From assembly GCA_022866015.1 (NCBI GenBank), contig JALHTX010000198.1, positions 1 to 19,689 on the forward strand: 19,689 nt of DNA, in the 5' to 3' direction. A program made the position numbers and the translations under genes. This document shows positions 1 through 8,657 of this stretch, piece after piece. Position 1 is the first letter of the stretch, and each line of letters begins with the position of its first letter. The notes below the pieces were generated by a model. The model worked only from the letters and a program-made list of their open reading frames with translations, ran no database searches and was not told the origin of the DNA. Source of the DNA: Thermoplasmatota archaeon (GTDB taxonomy: Archaea > Thermoplasmatota > E2 > DHVEG-1).

Positions 1-684
1 ACAACCAAATGCTACAAGTTTGCTACCATCAACATCGTGGAACCAGGTAAACGATTTACATTATTGGCATTGCCTGTTGGACCCTTCGACGATAAGAACA
101 AAGTTCTAGAGAATTTACTTCAATACACGCACGAACGTATCAAAATCAATCGAGTCTATGTTGATCGTGGATTCTTTGATTCTGGATCTATTAAACTCTT
201 CCATCGCCATCATTTAAAATATCTGATGCCCTGCACTCATATCTCTACAGTAAAACACATATTAGAGGTTACTCCTGCGCCAGCTGTTATCACTGATTTT
301 GTAATGGCAGATACAACGTTCAATATGGTGATACTCCAAGAGACAAAAGATAATGGAGAGACACTGAAATATGCATTTGCCACCAACGAAGTGTTCGATG
401 AAAATGATGTAAACTTGACAGAACGTTTATTCCTTCTTTATGGTAAGCGTTGGGGCATAGAATCAAGCTACAAAGTAAAAAAACAATCCTACCTTCCAAA
501 GACAACCTCAAAGAACTATCTCATCAGATTGTTTTACTTCATGTTCTCCGTATTGCTCTATAATCTGTGGATTCTTGCAGATATTCTTATCTGGATTGCT
601 TTATTTGGAATTGTAAAAGAAGATCACTTGCTCACCTCTAAGTATTTTGGAACTGTCCTGTATATGATTGATCCAGGGGGATAA
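1..684 (+). CDS. Transposase, ISH3/IS4-type DDE, C-terminal part (5' end off the window)
   Basis: The frame is open from base 1 and an in-frame GTG lies at 37, but the protein clearly starts upstream of the window. The visible part holds the second catalytic Asp in a YVDRGFFD motif and, near the C-terminus, a perfect IS4-type Y-(2)-R-(3)-E-(6)-K signature (YGKRWGIESSYKVKK). This is followed by a hydrophobic block (RLFYF...LLYNLWIL) that I associate with the ISH3/ISH51 family of archaeal insertion sequences. The protein would cut and join DNA for IS movement. The first catalytic Asp is missing with the 5' end. The right end of the element could not be fixed. Base composition is less AT-rich than the neighbouring host genes, consistent with a mobile gene. 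The family call is from memory of motifs, not a search. Confidence 0.8.
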   Translation, partial: TTKCYKFATINIVEPGKRFTLLALPVGPFDDKNKVLENLLQYTHERIKINRVYVDRGFFDSGSIKLFHRHHLKYLMPCTHISTVKHILEVTPAPAVITDFVMADTTFNMVILQETKDNGETLKYAFATNEVFDENDVNLTERLFLLYGKRWGIESSYKVKKQSYLPKTTSKNYLIRLFYFMFSVLLYNLWILADILIWIALFGIVKEDHLLTSKYFGTVLYMIDPGG

Positions 685-776
685 GGTGTATATGCCTATT
701 GGTTCTTTGTTACCTTTTTTAATTAGTTTTGAATAGTTTTAGTTTGTATTTTTCATGAATTTTAACAAGGTTATTT

Positions 777-835
777 GTCAGTTTTTGTTAATTCGATAAT
801 AAAAAAAACCGATTACCTCATCTTGAAAAACTGAC
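777..835. repeat. Perfect 10-bp inverted repeat with 39-nt spacer
   Basis: GTCAGTTTTT at 777-786 is the exact reverse complement of AAAAACTGAC at 826-835. It lies in the 279-nt gap between the transposase and eS1. It could be a weak stem-loop terminator or part of an IS end; nothing in the sequence decides this. The rest of the gap (685-963) shows T-runs after the transposase stop and a likely promoter, but no gene. Confidence 0.4.
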
Positions 836-916
836 TTTAGTCTAATTCCACAAACATTATATCTACTTTCGGAACTACTGTTCGATCAGTATATTTTAAG
901 TATAAGGAGTGTATTA

Positions 917-940
917 CCGAAAAAACTGTATAATAATATT
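917..940 (+). promoter_or_regulatory. Candidate BRE/TATA promoter for eS1
   Basis: A purine-rich CCGAAAAAA stretch (BRE-like) at 917-925 is followed by an AT-only TATA-like block at about 929-940. Transcription would start some 25 bp downstream, giving a short leader that contains AGTGATAAT directly before the ATG at 964. Confidence 0.35.
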
Positions 941-963
941 TAATAAATTAATTAAGTGATAAT

Positions 964-1899
964 ATGGCAAAGGCAAGATCAAGAACAACTACTAGAAAGG
1001 TAAAAGACAGATGGAAAGCAAAAAACTGGTATAATATACTTGCGCCACCATCATTTGATAATGTAACTGTTGCAGATACACTAGCAGATGGTCCTGATAA
1101 TTTAATTAACCGCATAACAGGTGTGTCACTGGCGGATCTAACAAATGATTTTAGAAAATCACATATTGTTTTATATTTTCAGGTAAAAAGCGTCGAAGAA
1201 AACAATGCTCATACTCAATTTATAGGCCATACTCTTACATCAGATTATCTACGCAGACTTATTCGCAGACGTAGATCAAAAATAGAAGGAGTATATGATA
1301 TTACAACAAGAGATGGAGCTCAAATACGTGTTAAACCTTTTGCAGCAACAGATAAACGTATCCAAAACTCTCAGAAAAAGATAGTAAGAGAATCAATGAA
1401 AAAAACAATAAATGAACAAGCAACCAAAAGTACTCTTTCAGAGTTTGTAAATATTATTATTGATGGTAAACTTGGTAGCGAACTTTATAAAAATTGCAAG
1501 AATCTTTATCCTGTTAAAAGAATTGAAATTTACAAAACAGAAGTTATTACACAACCTACCATAAAGATTGAAGATAAACCTAAAAAGAAAAAAGAAGAAA
1601 CAGAAAAAGTAGAAGATAAAAAAGAAGAAAAACCAACAAAAAAGAAAGAGGAAAAAAAGACTGGAGAAATAATAGAAATACCTGAAGAACCTAAAGAAAA
1701 ACTAGTCGAAGAAGAAAAACCACCGGAAAAAAAAGAAAAAACAAAAGAAGAAAAACCTAAGAAAAAAGAAGAAAAAATAGAATCAGAGAAAACAGTGAAA
1801 AAAACAAAGAAACCAACAACAAAAAAAACAACTAATAAAAATATAACAAAGATAAAAACATTAGTTAAGAAAAAGAAAGCAGCAAAAAAAGAAAAATAG
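964..1899 (+). CDS. rps3ae: 30S ribosomal protein eS1 (S3Ae) with long Lys/Glu-rich C-terminal tail
   Basis: A component of the small ribosomal subunit. Residues 1 to about 195 match the archaeal eS1/S3Ae family: a basic N-terminus, the KNWYNILAPPSF segment, TLADGP, the HIVLYFQV strand and an Arg-rich LRRLIRRRRSKIEGVYD block. Archaeal members usually end near 200 residues. Here the frame continues for about 115 more residues made almost only of Lys, Glu, Pro, Thr and Ile in irregular KKKEE/EKPKKKEE runs, ending in a basic cluster. This tail is encoded by a purine-only-like A/G tract from about 1560. The start is the ATG at 964, preceded by AGTGATAAT. The gene ends with TAG, and in-frame read-through would meet TAA after nine codons. 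The ribosomal identity is firm; the role of the tail is unknown. Confidence 0.93.
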   Translation: MAKARSRTTTRKVKDRWKAKNWYNILAPPSFDNVTVADTLADGPDNLINRITGVSLADLTNDFRKSHIVLYFQVKSVEENNAHTQFIGHTLTSDYLRRLIRRRRSKIEGVYDITTRDGAQIRVKPFAATDKRIQNSQKKIVRESMKKTINEQATKSTLSEFVNIIIDGKLGSELYKNCKNLYPVKRIEIYKTEVITQPTIKIEDKPKKKKEETEKVEDKKEEKPTKKKEEKKTGEIIEIPEEPKEKLVEEEKPPEKKEKTKEEKPKKKEEKIESEKTVKKTKKPTTKKTTNKNITKIKTLVKKKKAAKKEK

Positions 1900-1914
1900 T
1901 TCTTTTTAATAATC

Positions 1915-1927
1915 TTTTTATATATTT
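1915..1927 (+). promoter_or_regulatory. TATA box for the Ntn hydrolase gene; likely leaderless transcript
   Basis: TTTTTATATATTT lies 25-37 bp upstream of the ATG at 1952. The expected transcription start falls within a few bases of that ATG, and no Shine-Dalgarno motif precedes it. This suggests a leaderless mRNA. The T-run also ends the eS1 transcript, so one stretch may serve as terminator and promoter. Confidence 0.4.
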
Positions 1928-1951
1928 AATTGCATATTATTGATTATTTAT

Positions 1952-3826
1952 ATGAATAAATATTCAATAATTTCTATCTTATTTGTGTTATTTCTCTTTT
2001 TAAATATTTTTTTATCATTTAATACTAAAGCTTGTAAAGATATTATTGCATGTGGTGACGCAACTGAGGGTGATTATAATCTTTTGTTAAAAGTCCGTGA
2101 TCCTAGTAGAGCTGGTCTACAAGTTCTTTGTTTTGTTCCAAAAGATTACGAATATGATTATCATTATCCTTGGACGGGTAAAGAAATTCATTATAAAAAT
2201 CAGCATAAATATATTGGTGTGACAACTGTAGATGATATTATTCCTAATATTGTTAAAGCTGGTATGAGTCTTTCTGATGCAGGAGTTTCTTATGGGGATT
2301 CTGATACAAATTCAGGATGGATTAATCCTACAAAGAGTGCATGGGATGATTTTGATTGGATTCGTTATGCTTGTGGGCAAGCTAATTCTGAAGGAGAAGC
2401 TGTTGATTTATTGACAAAGGAATGTGTAGATAAACTTCATGCTACTGGCATATCTGAGAACTTGTTTGTTGTTGGTCCTGAAACCGGATATGTTGTTGAA
2501 GCTGATGCTTATCGATATAAAATAGATGAAATAACTAATGGGGTTTTAGTTAGACATAATTATCCTAAATTACTTTGGAAATCTCAAATTATTAAAACAC
2601 TTCCAATTTCAAAAAATTTTGATTCAATTGTTGAAAAAGAAGTTCGAAAAAGAAGTATTGTTAGATTAGGTTCAATATATGGTGTTAGAGTAACTGAGAT
2701 TTGTGATGAATATATTACAATTTCACCAGTTGGCTTATACCATATAATGAGGACAAATAGTTTGGGAGTTGTTACAAAAATACAAATTGGTGAAAGAAAA
2801 ACAGCTGGTTATTTAAATGTAGAATTACTTGAAATAAATGGCGATAAAGCAAAAATTAGAGTAACAAATATTTACAAAGGATGGGAGGAAGAAATATTAA
2901 AACATATTAATTCGCGGTATGGTTGTATCACAGTCAGGGATATGATAAACTGGTCTCGATTAACAAATGAAGACCTAAAAGGCTTAAGAGGAATGTGTCA
3001 AAATGCATATGAATTTGAAGCAGTAGCGATTTATAAAATACCAAAAAATGACTATGAAATTTTCAGCATGGGATGGTTCGCGCCAAATCATGCATCATCC
3101 TCTATTTATATTCCATTTCATATATGCAACACAGATATTTATACACCGTATAAAAAAGGAGATGCAGCGCAGCTATCTTTAGATTTATATAATTCATATA
3201 ACGAAAGCATACTAGCAAGTAACTTTAGTATAATTGAAAACGTCTTTTTTAATGAAATTAAATCAGCAGAAAAAACAGCTAAAGAAGCAATAAGTAAAAA
3301 TATTGATATATCCGATTTTTTAACAATAATTGATACGAGTATGCAAAAACAAGCATATATAACACAAGAACTATGGAAATATGCAATAAATAAGCAAGAT
3401 TTCCAGATAATAATTTCAGATTTATGGAATAATACATATTATGATACTTTACTAAAAATGAAGGATGCTATTGATTATCTAGATGAAAAAGATGAATCAA
3501 AACCATATATTGATAAAATCAATGAAATCGCACTAGATATTTGTATAACAAGAATTAATGCAGCAAAATCAATTGGAAAAGATGTAGAGTCAGCCGAAAA
3601 TAAATATAAAAATGGTGAAAAATTCTTAAATGAAAAAAATTATCAAACTGGCTTTCAAAATATTATAAATGCTTTTTCAGAAGCTGAAATGGCAATTAAT
3701 AATCAACAAGTTGAAACAATACAAGACTTAAAATCAAAAAATACTATGAATTATAACTTATATTTTTTGTTTGGAGTATTAATTATTGTAATTATTTTAT
3801 TATTCTATTATCTTATTTTTAAATAA
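1952..3826 (+). CDS. Secreted, membrane-anchored Ntn hydrolase (peptidase C45/C69-like)
   Basis: Predicted surface amide hydrolase. Residues 1-27 are a classic signal peptide: short basic start, hydrophobic core 5-23, and ending in TKA. Cys28 follows directly, as expected for an N-terminal nucleophile exposed by signal cleavage. The region after it (CKDIIACGDAT, then LLLKVRDP) matches what I recall of archaeal proteins annotated as C69/C45 amidases or dipeptidases. The conserved-looking body runs to about residue 400. A helical, Lys/Glu-rich stalk follows, then a single membrane span in the last 20 or so residues with only a Lys after it. The mature enzyme would be tethered by its C-terminus with the active site outside. 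I chose the ATG at 1952 over a TTG at 1940 because it starts the signal peptide cleanly and fits the TATA spacing. The substrate is unknown; peptides or acylated amines are the likely class. Confidence 0.75.
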   Translation: MNKYSIISILFVLFLFLNIFLSFNTKACKDIIACGDATEGDYNLLLKVRDPSRAGLQVLCFVPKDYEYDYHYPWTGKEIHYKNQHKYIGVTTVDDIIPNIVKAGMSLSDAGVSYGDSDTNSGWINPTKSAWDDFDWIRYACGQANSEGEAVDLLTKECVDKLHATGISENLFVVGPETGYVVEADAYRYKIDEITNGVLVRHNYPKLLWKSQIIKTLPISKNFDSIVEKEVRKRSIVRLGSIYGVRVTEICDEYITISPVGLYHIMRTNSLGVVTKIQIGERKTAGYLNVELLEINGDKAKIRVTNIYKGWEEEILKHINSRYGCITVRDMINWSRLTNEDLKGLRGMCQNAYEFEAVAIYKIPKNDYEIFSMGWFAPNHASSSIYIPFHICNTDIYTPYKKGDAAQLSLDLYNSYNESILASNFSIIENVFFNEIKSAEKTAKEAISKNIDISDFLTIIDTSMQKQAYITQELWKYAINKQDFQIIISDLWNNTYYDTLLKMKDAIDYLDEKDESKPYIDKINEIALDICITRINAAKSIGKDVESAENKYKNGEKFLNEKNYQTGFQNIINAFSEAEMAINNQQVETIQDLKSKNTMNYNLYFLFGVLIIVIILLFYYLIFK

Positions 3827-3884
3827 ATTTTGTAAATCAAAAACATTAAAAAACAACTTCATTTAGTCCAAATGGGGTTTTTAA

Positions 3885-5249
3885 TTGAATAAAGATAAAA
3901 GCATAGTAATTATTGGCTGTGGAGCAGGTGGTGGTACAGCTGCACAGTTTGCAAGAAAAACAGATAGAAAAACAGAAATTACAATTTTTGAAAAAACAAA
4001 ATATCCACAATACTCCAAATGTGGACTTCCTTATACAATATCTGGTAAAATACCAAATATACATGATTTAATCGAGTTTGATGAGGAATGGTTCAAAAAA
4101 CAAAAAATTGATTTACATCTTAATACAAATGTTGAAAAAATAGACTTTGAAAAAAAAATTGTTTATGGAAAAAAACAAGATCAAATAATCAAAAAATCTT
4201 TTACAGAGTTAATAATTTGTACAGGTTCAAAATCTTTTATTCCGCCAATTACAAACATAGATTGTGAAGGTGTTTTTGTCGTTAAAACAATAGATGATGC
4301 AGAAAAAATACAAAATTATGCTAAAAAATCAAAAACTGCAACGATAGTTGGTGCAGGATTTATTGGTCTTGAAATAGCAGATAACTTGTATAAAATGGGT
4401 CTTAAAATCACTGTTATTGAAGCATTACCTAGTATTCTTGCGACAAACCTTGATGAAGATATGGCTAAGATACTATTAGAAAAGATTTTTTCAGATGTGA
4501 AAATTTATACTGATACTCTTGCAACAAAGGTAAATAGTTCGAATAATTGTATAAAAAGTGTTTCTATAAAAGATAAAAAAACAGGTGAGGAAAAAACAAT
4601 TCAAACAGATATACTTATTGTTGCAACAGGTACCCGTCCACAAGTTTTACTCGCAGAAAAAATTGGATGCAAAATAGGAAAAACAGGAGGCATCATTGTA
4701 AATGAAAAATCATAAACAAATATTAAAAATGTTTATGCGGTGGGAGATTGCACAGAATTTGTAAATTTTGTAAATAATAAACCGGTATTAGTAGGACTTG
4801 GTAGTATTGCCGTTCGTCAAGCAATTGCAGCAGGAATTAATGCAGCTGGTGGAGTATACAAACTACCAAAAGGATTACTGCTTACTTTTACTTCTGATAT
4901 ATTTGATCTTGAAATTTCAGGTGTAGGATTAACAAGTAGCTTTTTAGAAAAAGATTCATTTCTTGCTGGTAAATACAGTGGGTACTCTTTACCAGAATAT
5001 TTTCCAGGTGGCAAACCAATAACTGTTAAAGTTATAACAGATATAACTGGAAAAATCCTTGGTGCTCAAGCAGTAGGTGATAAAGCTGCACAAAGAATTG
5101 ATACATTTGCTTGTGCAATACTTGCAGGATTTAATGTTGAAACTCTAAGAAAACTTGAAACGGCATACGCGCCACCAGTTGCCCCTATACTAGATGCAGA
5201 AATGCTAGCATGCGATATAGTATCACTTAAACTTTCCCATAAAAGATAA
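3885..5249 (+). pseudogene. FAD/NAD(P)-dependent disulfide reductase (NADH oxidase / CoA-disulfide reductase type) with in-frame TAA
   Basis: A two-nucleotide-binding flavoprotein. Visible motifs: FAD-binding GCGAGGG at 11-16; redox-active Cys46 in SKCGLPY, typical of NADH oxidases and CoA-disulfide reductases with one active Cys; NAD-binding GAGFIG at 156-161; ATGTRP at 247-252; and FAD-binding VYAVGDC at 283-289. Codon 277 (4713-4715) is TAA, yet the same frame continues without a shift straight into the conserved VYAVGD motif and the C-terminal dimerisation domain to 5249. Read through, the length (454 codons) is normal for the family. The start is TTG at 3885 with GGGG seven bases upstream; the nearby ATG at 3872 is out of frame. 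The stop lies between the NAD domain and the last FAD motif, so a product ending there would lack part of the FAD site. It is probably a nonsense mutation or a consensus error, and recoding is unlikely. Confidence 0.85.
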
Positions 5250-5251
5250 AT

Positions 5252-6394
5252 ATGAAAATTTTACATGTTGCAGATACACATCTAGGTTTTTCAGCCTATA
5301 GAAAAACTACACAAGATGGTATAAACCAGCGTGAAATAGATATATATAATGCTTTTGAACAATTCATAGACTATGCAATAAAAGCCAAACCAGATATAAT
5401 AATTCATGCTGGAGATTTATTCGATAATGTTAGGCCTAACAACCGGGCGATTACATTTGCAATAAATCAAATAGTAAAACTCTCTAAAAATAAAATCCCG
5501 ATCGTAATAATATCAGGTAATCATGAACACCCTAAAATAATAGAAACGGGTCATATCTTTAGTATTTTTGATCATTTGGAAAACGTATATCCAATATATA
5601 ACTCAAAATACGAAAAAATACAATTTAGAATAGAAGACAAAAAACTATTAATTCATGCAATTCCACAATGCAATAGTAAAAAAGAATATGATGAAGAATT
5701 AAAAAAACTAATAACTGATAAAACAGCTGATTACAATATTTTTGTGTCACATGGCTCCGTCACAGGTGTAAAAGAATTTACAATGAATGAGTTCAACGAA
5801 CTAATAATACCAACAAAAATATTCTCAAGAGATTTTGACTATATCGCCCTAGGTCATTTCCACAAATATACAAAACTAGCAGAAAACGCATTTTATACGG
5901 GTGCCACAGAAAATCTGACATTTGCAGATGCAAACGAAAAAAAAGGATTCATAGAAGTAATACTTTCAGAAAAAAGTTTAAAACAAAAGTTTATAGAAAT
6001 CAATACCAGGCCAATGATAGATATAAAACCAATAAAATGCACAGGACTAAAAATCGAAGAAATAATGAAAAAAATAAAACAAAAAGTTCAAGAAATAAAA
6101 CCAGAGGAAAAAACTTTTAGAATAACACTAGACGACATACCAACAAATGTTTACCGTAGTATAGATTTTAACGAAATACGAAAACTAACAAACAACGCTA
6201 TTCATTATGAAATAAAAGTAAATATAATTAAAAAAGATGATAATAAAAAACAACCAATCTCTTCAAGAATTGATGCCCTTATAAACGAATTTAAAAAATA
6301 TATAGATGCACAAAACCTTGATGATAAAGAAACGCTACAGGAACTGGGTATTAGTTACATAGAAAAAATACAAGCAAGAGACGAAGGAAAATGA
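5252..6394 (+). CDS. mre11: DNA double-strand break repair nuclease Mre11
   Basis: The nuclease subunit of the Mre11-Rad50 complex, which processes DNA double-strand ends. All metal-binding phosphoesterase motifs are present: ADTHLG (Asp8, His10), GDLFDN (Asp55), GNHEH (Asn90, His91), SHG (His167) and GHFH (His202, His204). The C-terminal third is Lys-rich and would carry the Rad50-binding part. The length of 380 residues is normal for archaea. The ATG at 5252 lies two bases after the stop of the flavoprotein gene. The 3' end overlaps rad50 by four bases (ATGA), a sign of coupled translation. HerA and NurA, often adjacent in thermophilic archaea, are not in the window. Confidence 0.96.
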   Translation: MKILHVADTHLGFSAYRKTTQDGINQREIDIYNAFEQFIDYAIKAKPDIIIHAGDLFDNVRPNNRAITFAINQIVKLSKNKIPIVIISGNHEHPKIIETGHIFSIFDHLENVYPIYNSKYEKIQFRIEDKKLLIHAIPQCNSKKEYDEELKKLITDKTADYNIFVSHGSVTGVKEFTMNEFNELIIPTKIFSRDFDYIALGHFHKYTKLAENAFYTGATENLTFADANEKKGFIEVILSEKSLKQKFIEINTRPMIDIKPIKCTGLKIEEIMKKIKQKVQEIKPEEKTFRITLDDIPTNVYRSIDFNEIRKLTNNAIHYEIKVNIIKKDDNKKQPISSRIDALINEFKKYIDAQNLDDKETLQELGISYIEKIQARDEGK

Positions 6395-8496
6395 ACCTAA
6401 AAAATCTTACACTAGTCAACTTTAGAAAATTCAAAAATACAACAATAGAATTTCCTGATGGAGTAACAGGAATTATAGGATTAAACGGTGCAGGTAAATC
6501 AACAATTTTTGAAGCAGTAGCCTGGGTTTTATATGGATCAGTTGCTGCACGAACACCTTCTGATCAAATAAAAAGACAAAACACATCCACTACAGATCCA
6601 TGTCGAGTCGAACTAGAATTTGTATTCGAAGGTGAAAATTATAGAATAGTTAGAGAAATGAAAGGTAAGACTCTAACAATTAATGCCACTGCAACAATAA
6701 ATGGAAAAATAGCTGCAACAAGTGCAGATGGTGTAAACCAATTCATACAAAAAAAACTAGGTCTTGATTTTAAATCATTTTATACAAGTATATTTGCAAA
6801 ACAAAAAGAACTCAATGCATTTAGTAGCATGAATGCAAGTGAACGGCGACCACTTATATTAAGAATGCTTGGTATTGATTCGCTTGATGAAATTATAAAA
6901 GAAATTAAAATAGATAAAAAAAACAAAGAAAAAATTGTTGAAAAACTATCAAGCCAATTAACAGATGAAAAAGGAAATGATAAAGAAAAAACCTATAAAG
7001 AAGAAATCAAAACGCTTGAAAAAAATCTAAAAGAAATAAATGAACAAATTAAAAAATCAAAAAATAAAATTATAGATTTTACAAAAGAAATAATAGATAC
7101 TGAAAAAAAACTAAAAGAAAACAAAAGAGAATACGAAAAATTAAAAGATCAGAAAGAAAACATGCAGGATAAAAAAACACTTTTTGAAAATAAAAATATA
7201 CTTGAGCAAGAAATAAAAGAACTAAAAAACAAAATACTTGAAAGACAAAAAAACCTTGAAAAAGAATTTAAAAAATTAGAAAGTTACAAAGAAATAGACA
7301 AACAATATATAAAAACAAAACAAAGATCTGATGAACTGAGCAAAATAATTGAAAAAAAAATTAAAATTATTCAAGAGAAAAAAACACTTTCTCAAATGAA
7401 TCAAAAAGATATATCTGATATAAACTCAAAAAAACTAGAAATTAAAAAACTTGGACCCAATGCAAAATGCCCAACTTGTGATCGTACACTTTCTGAGCAA
7501 TACAATGTGTTGATAATTAATTTTGATAATGAACTTAAAAATAAAGAAAAAGAAATTAAAACCTTTAACCTTGAAATAAGACAAAATGAAGAAGACAAAC
7601 AAAAAATTCTTCGTGAAAAGGAAGCAATTGAGAAAAAAATAAATTATCTAAACACGCAACTTCGTGAAAAAGAAAAAATAAATACAACGATTAAACTTAT
7701 AAACTTAGAAGTTAAAAACGAAAAAACACTTTTTGATAAAAAACAAAATGAGTTTATAAAAATAAAGCAAATCTCTTTTGATTATAAAATATTTGAAAAT
7801 ACAAAAAAACAACTAGATAAAACATATGAGTCTTATCAGAAAACAATAGACCTGTTTAATGATAAAAAAGATATTTTATCTGATTTAAACCTTGAACTTG
7901 AAAAAAAACAAAGTAGTGTAAAAATTTTAAATCAAGAAATTAAAACATACAAAGATAAACTCTTTGAAATTGAACGTTTCAAAAAACAAATAAAAGAAGA
8001 AAAAAACTCAGTTAGATATCTTGGTATGCTCTCAGATATTATGAGTGATTTTAGGACTTTTTTAATTAGCCGTGTAAGACCAACACTTTCATCATATGCA
8101 TCAGATTTTTTTAGTCGACTTACAGATAACAAATACTCTGAAGTTGAACTAGATGAAAACTATAATCTTTTAGTTTATGATAATGGGGAACTTTATAATA
8201 TAAATCGTTTCAGTGGTGGTGAAGAAGATCTTGCAAACTTGTGTCTTCGTTTGGCGATAAGTGAAGTAATAACTGAGCGTGTTGGTGGAGTTTTTAATTT
8301 TATAATACTTGATGAAATCTTCGGTTCTCAAGATAAAATACGTCGTCAAAACATTATGAAATCACTTAATACTCTATCAGGTAAATTCCGTCAGATTTTT
8401 TTAATTACTCATGTAGATGATGTTAAAAATGATATGGAAAACATAATATATGTTTTTGAAAATGAAAATGGAACAAGCTTAATTAAATTAGAATAA
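6391..8496 (+). CDS. rad50: DNA double-strand break repair ATPase Rad50
   Basis: The SMC-like ATPase partner of Mre11. Walker A GLNGAGKST sits at 30-38. A long Lys/Glu-rich coiled coil leads out to a zinc hook C360-P-T-C363, and a second coil returns. The C-terminal head has the ABC signature SGGEE at 608-612 and Walker B FIILDE at 637-642, followed by a switch His in LITHVDD. At 701 residues it is shorter than many archaeal Rad50 proteins (often around 850-900), so the coiled-coil arms should be short. The start ATG overlaps the mre11 stop. The gene is convergent with the coiled-coil gene on the other strand; only 23 bases separate the rad50 stop from that gene's extended stop. Confidence 0.96.
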   Translation: MNLKNLTLVNFRKFKNTTIEFPDGVTGIIGLNGAGKSTIFEAVAWVLYGSVAARTPSDQIKRQNTSTTDPCRVELEFVFEGENYRIVREMKGKTLTINATATINGKIAATSADGVNQFIQKKLGLDFKSFYTSIFAKQKELNAFSSMNASERRPLILRMLGIDSLDEIIKEIKIDKKNKEKIVEKLSSQLTDEKGNDKEKTYKEEIKTLEKNLKEINEQIKKSKNKIIDFTKEIIDTEKKLKENKREYEKLKDQKENMQDKKTLFENKNILEQEIKELKNKILERQKNLEKEFKKLESYKEIDKQYIKTKQRSDELSKIIEKKIKIIQEKKTLSQMNQKDISDINSKKLEIKKLGPNAKCPTCDRTLSEQYNVLIINFDNELKNKEKEIKTFNLEIRQNEEDKQKILREKEAIEKKINYLNTQLREKEKINTTIKLINLEVKNEKTLFDKKQNEFIKIKQISFDYKIFENTKKQLDKTYESYQKTIDLFNDKKDILSDLNLELEKKQSSVKILNQEIKTYKDKLFEIERFKKQIKEEKNSVRYLGMLSDIMSDFRTFLISRVRPTLSSYASDFFSRLTDNKYSEVELDENYNLLVYDNGELYNINRFSGGEEDLANLCLRLAISEVITERVGGVFNFIILDEIFGSQDKIRRQNIMKSLNTLSGKFRQIFLITHVDDVKNDMENIIYVFENENGTSLIKLE

Positions 8497-8519
8497 AAAT
8501 TAGAAAAATAGGTTTTTTA

Positions 8520-8657
8520 TTATTTACCAAGTATGTGTCTCTTTTTCTTTATTATTGTTGGATTGTCTATTGGATTTTCAGGTGAAATTTGAGTTGTTGT
8601 GGTAACTGGTGGTGCAGCTGAGAAAAGTTTGTTGAATGTATTCATGTTCTGATTGTA
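8520..8657 (-). other. In-frame 45-codon continuation of the coiled-coil gene beyond a TGA
   Basis: Reading past the TGA at 8658-8660 in the same frame gives 45 more codons before TAA at 8520-8522. The segment is Pro/Thr-rich and ends in a basic RHILGK-type tail. An ATG at 8645 lies within it, so a separate 41-residue peptide is also possible, though I see no strong ribosome-binding site. The context (W-Q-N, stop, Y-N-Q-N) would read smoothly if the stop were a sense codon such as TGG. Confidence 0.5.

Noticed and set aside
1560..1899. A/G-rich tract as a tandem repeat array or CRISPR-like element
   Set aside because: The units are irregular, in frame with eS1 and without spacers; this is low-complexity coding sequence.
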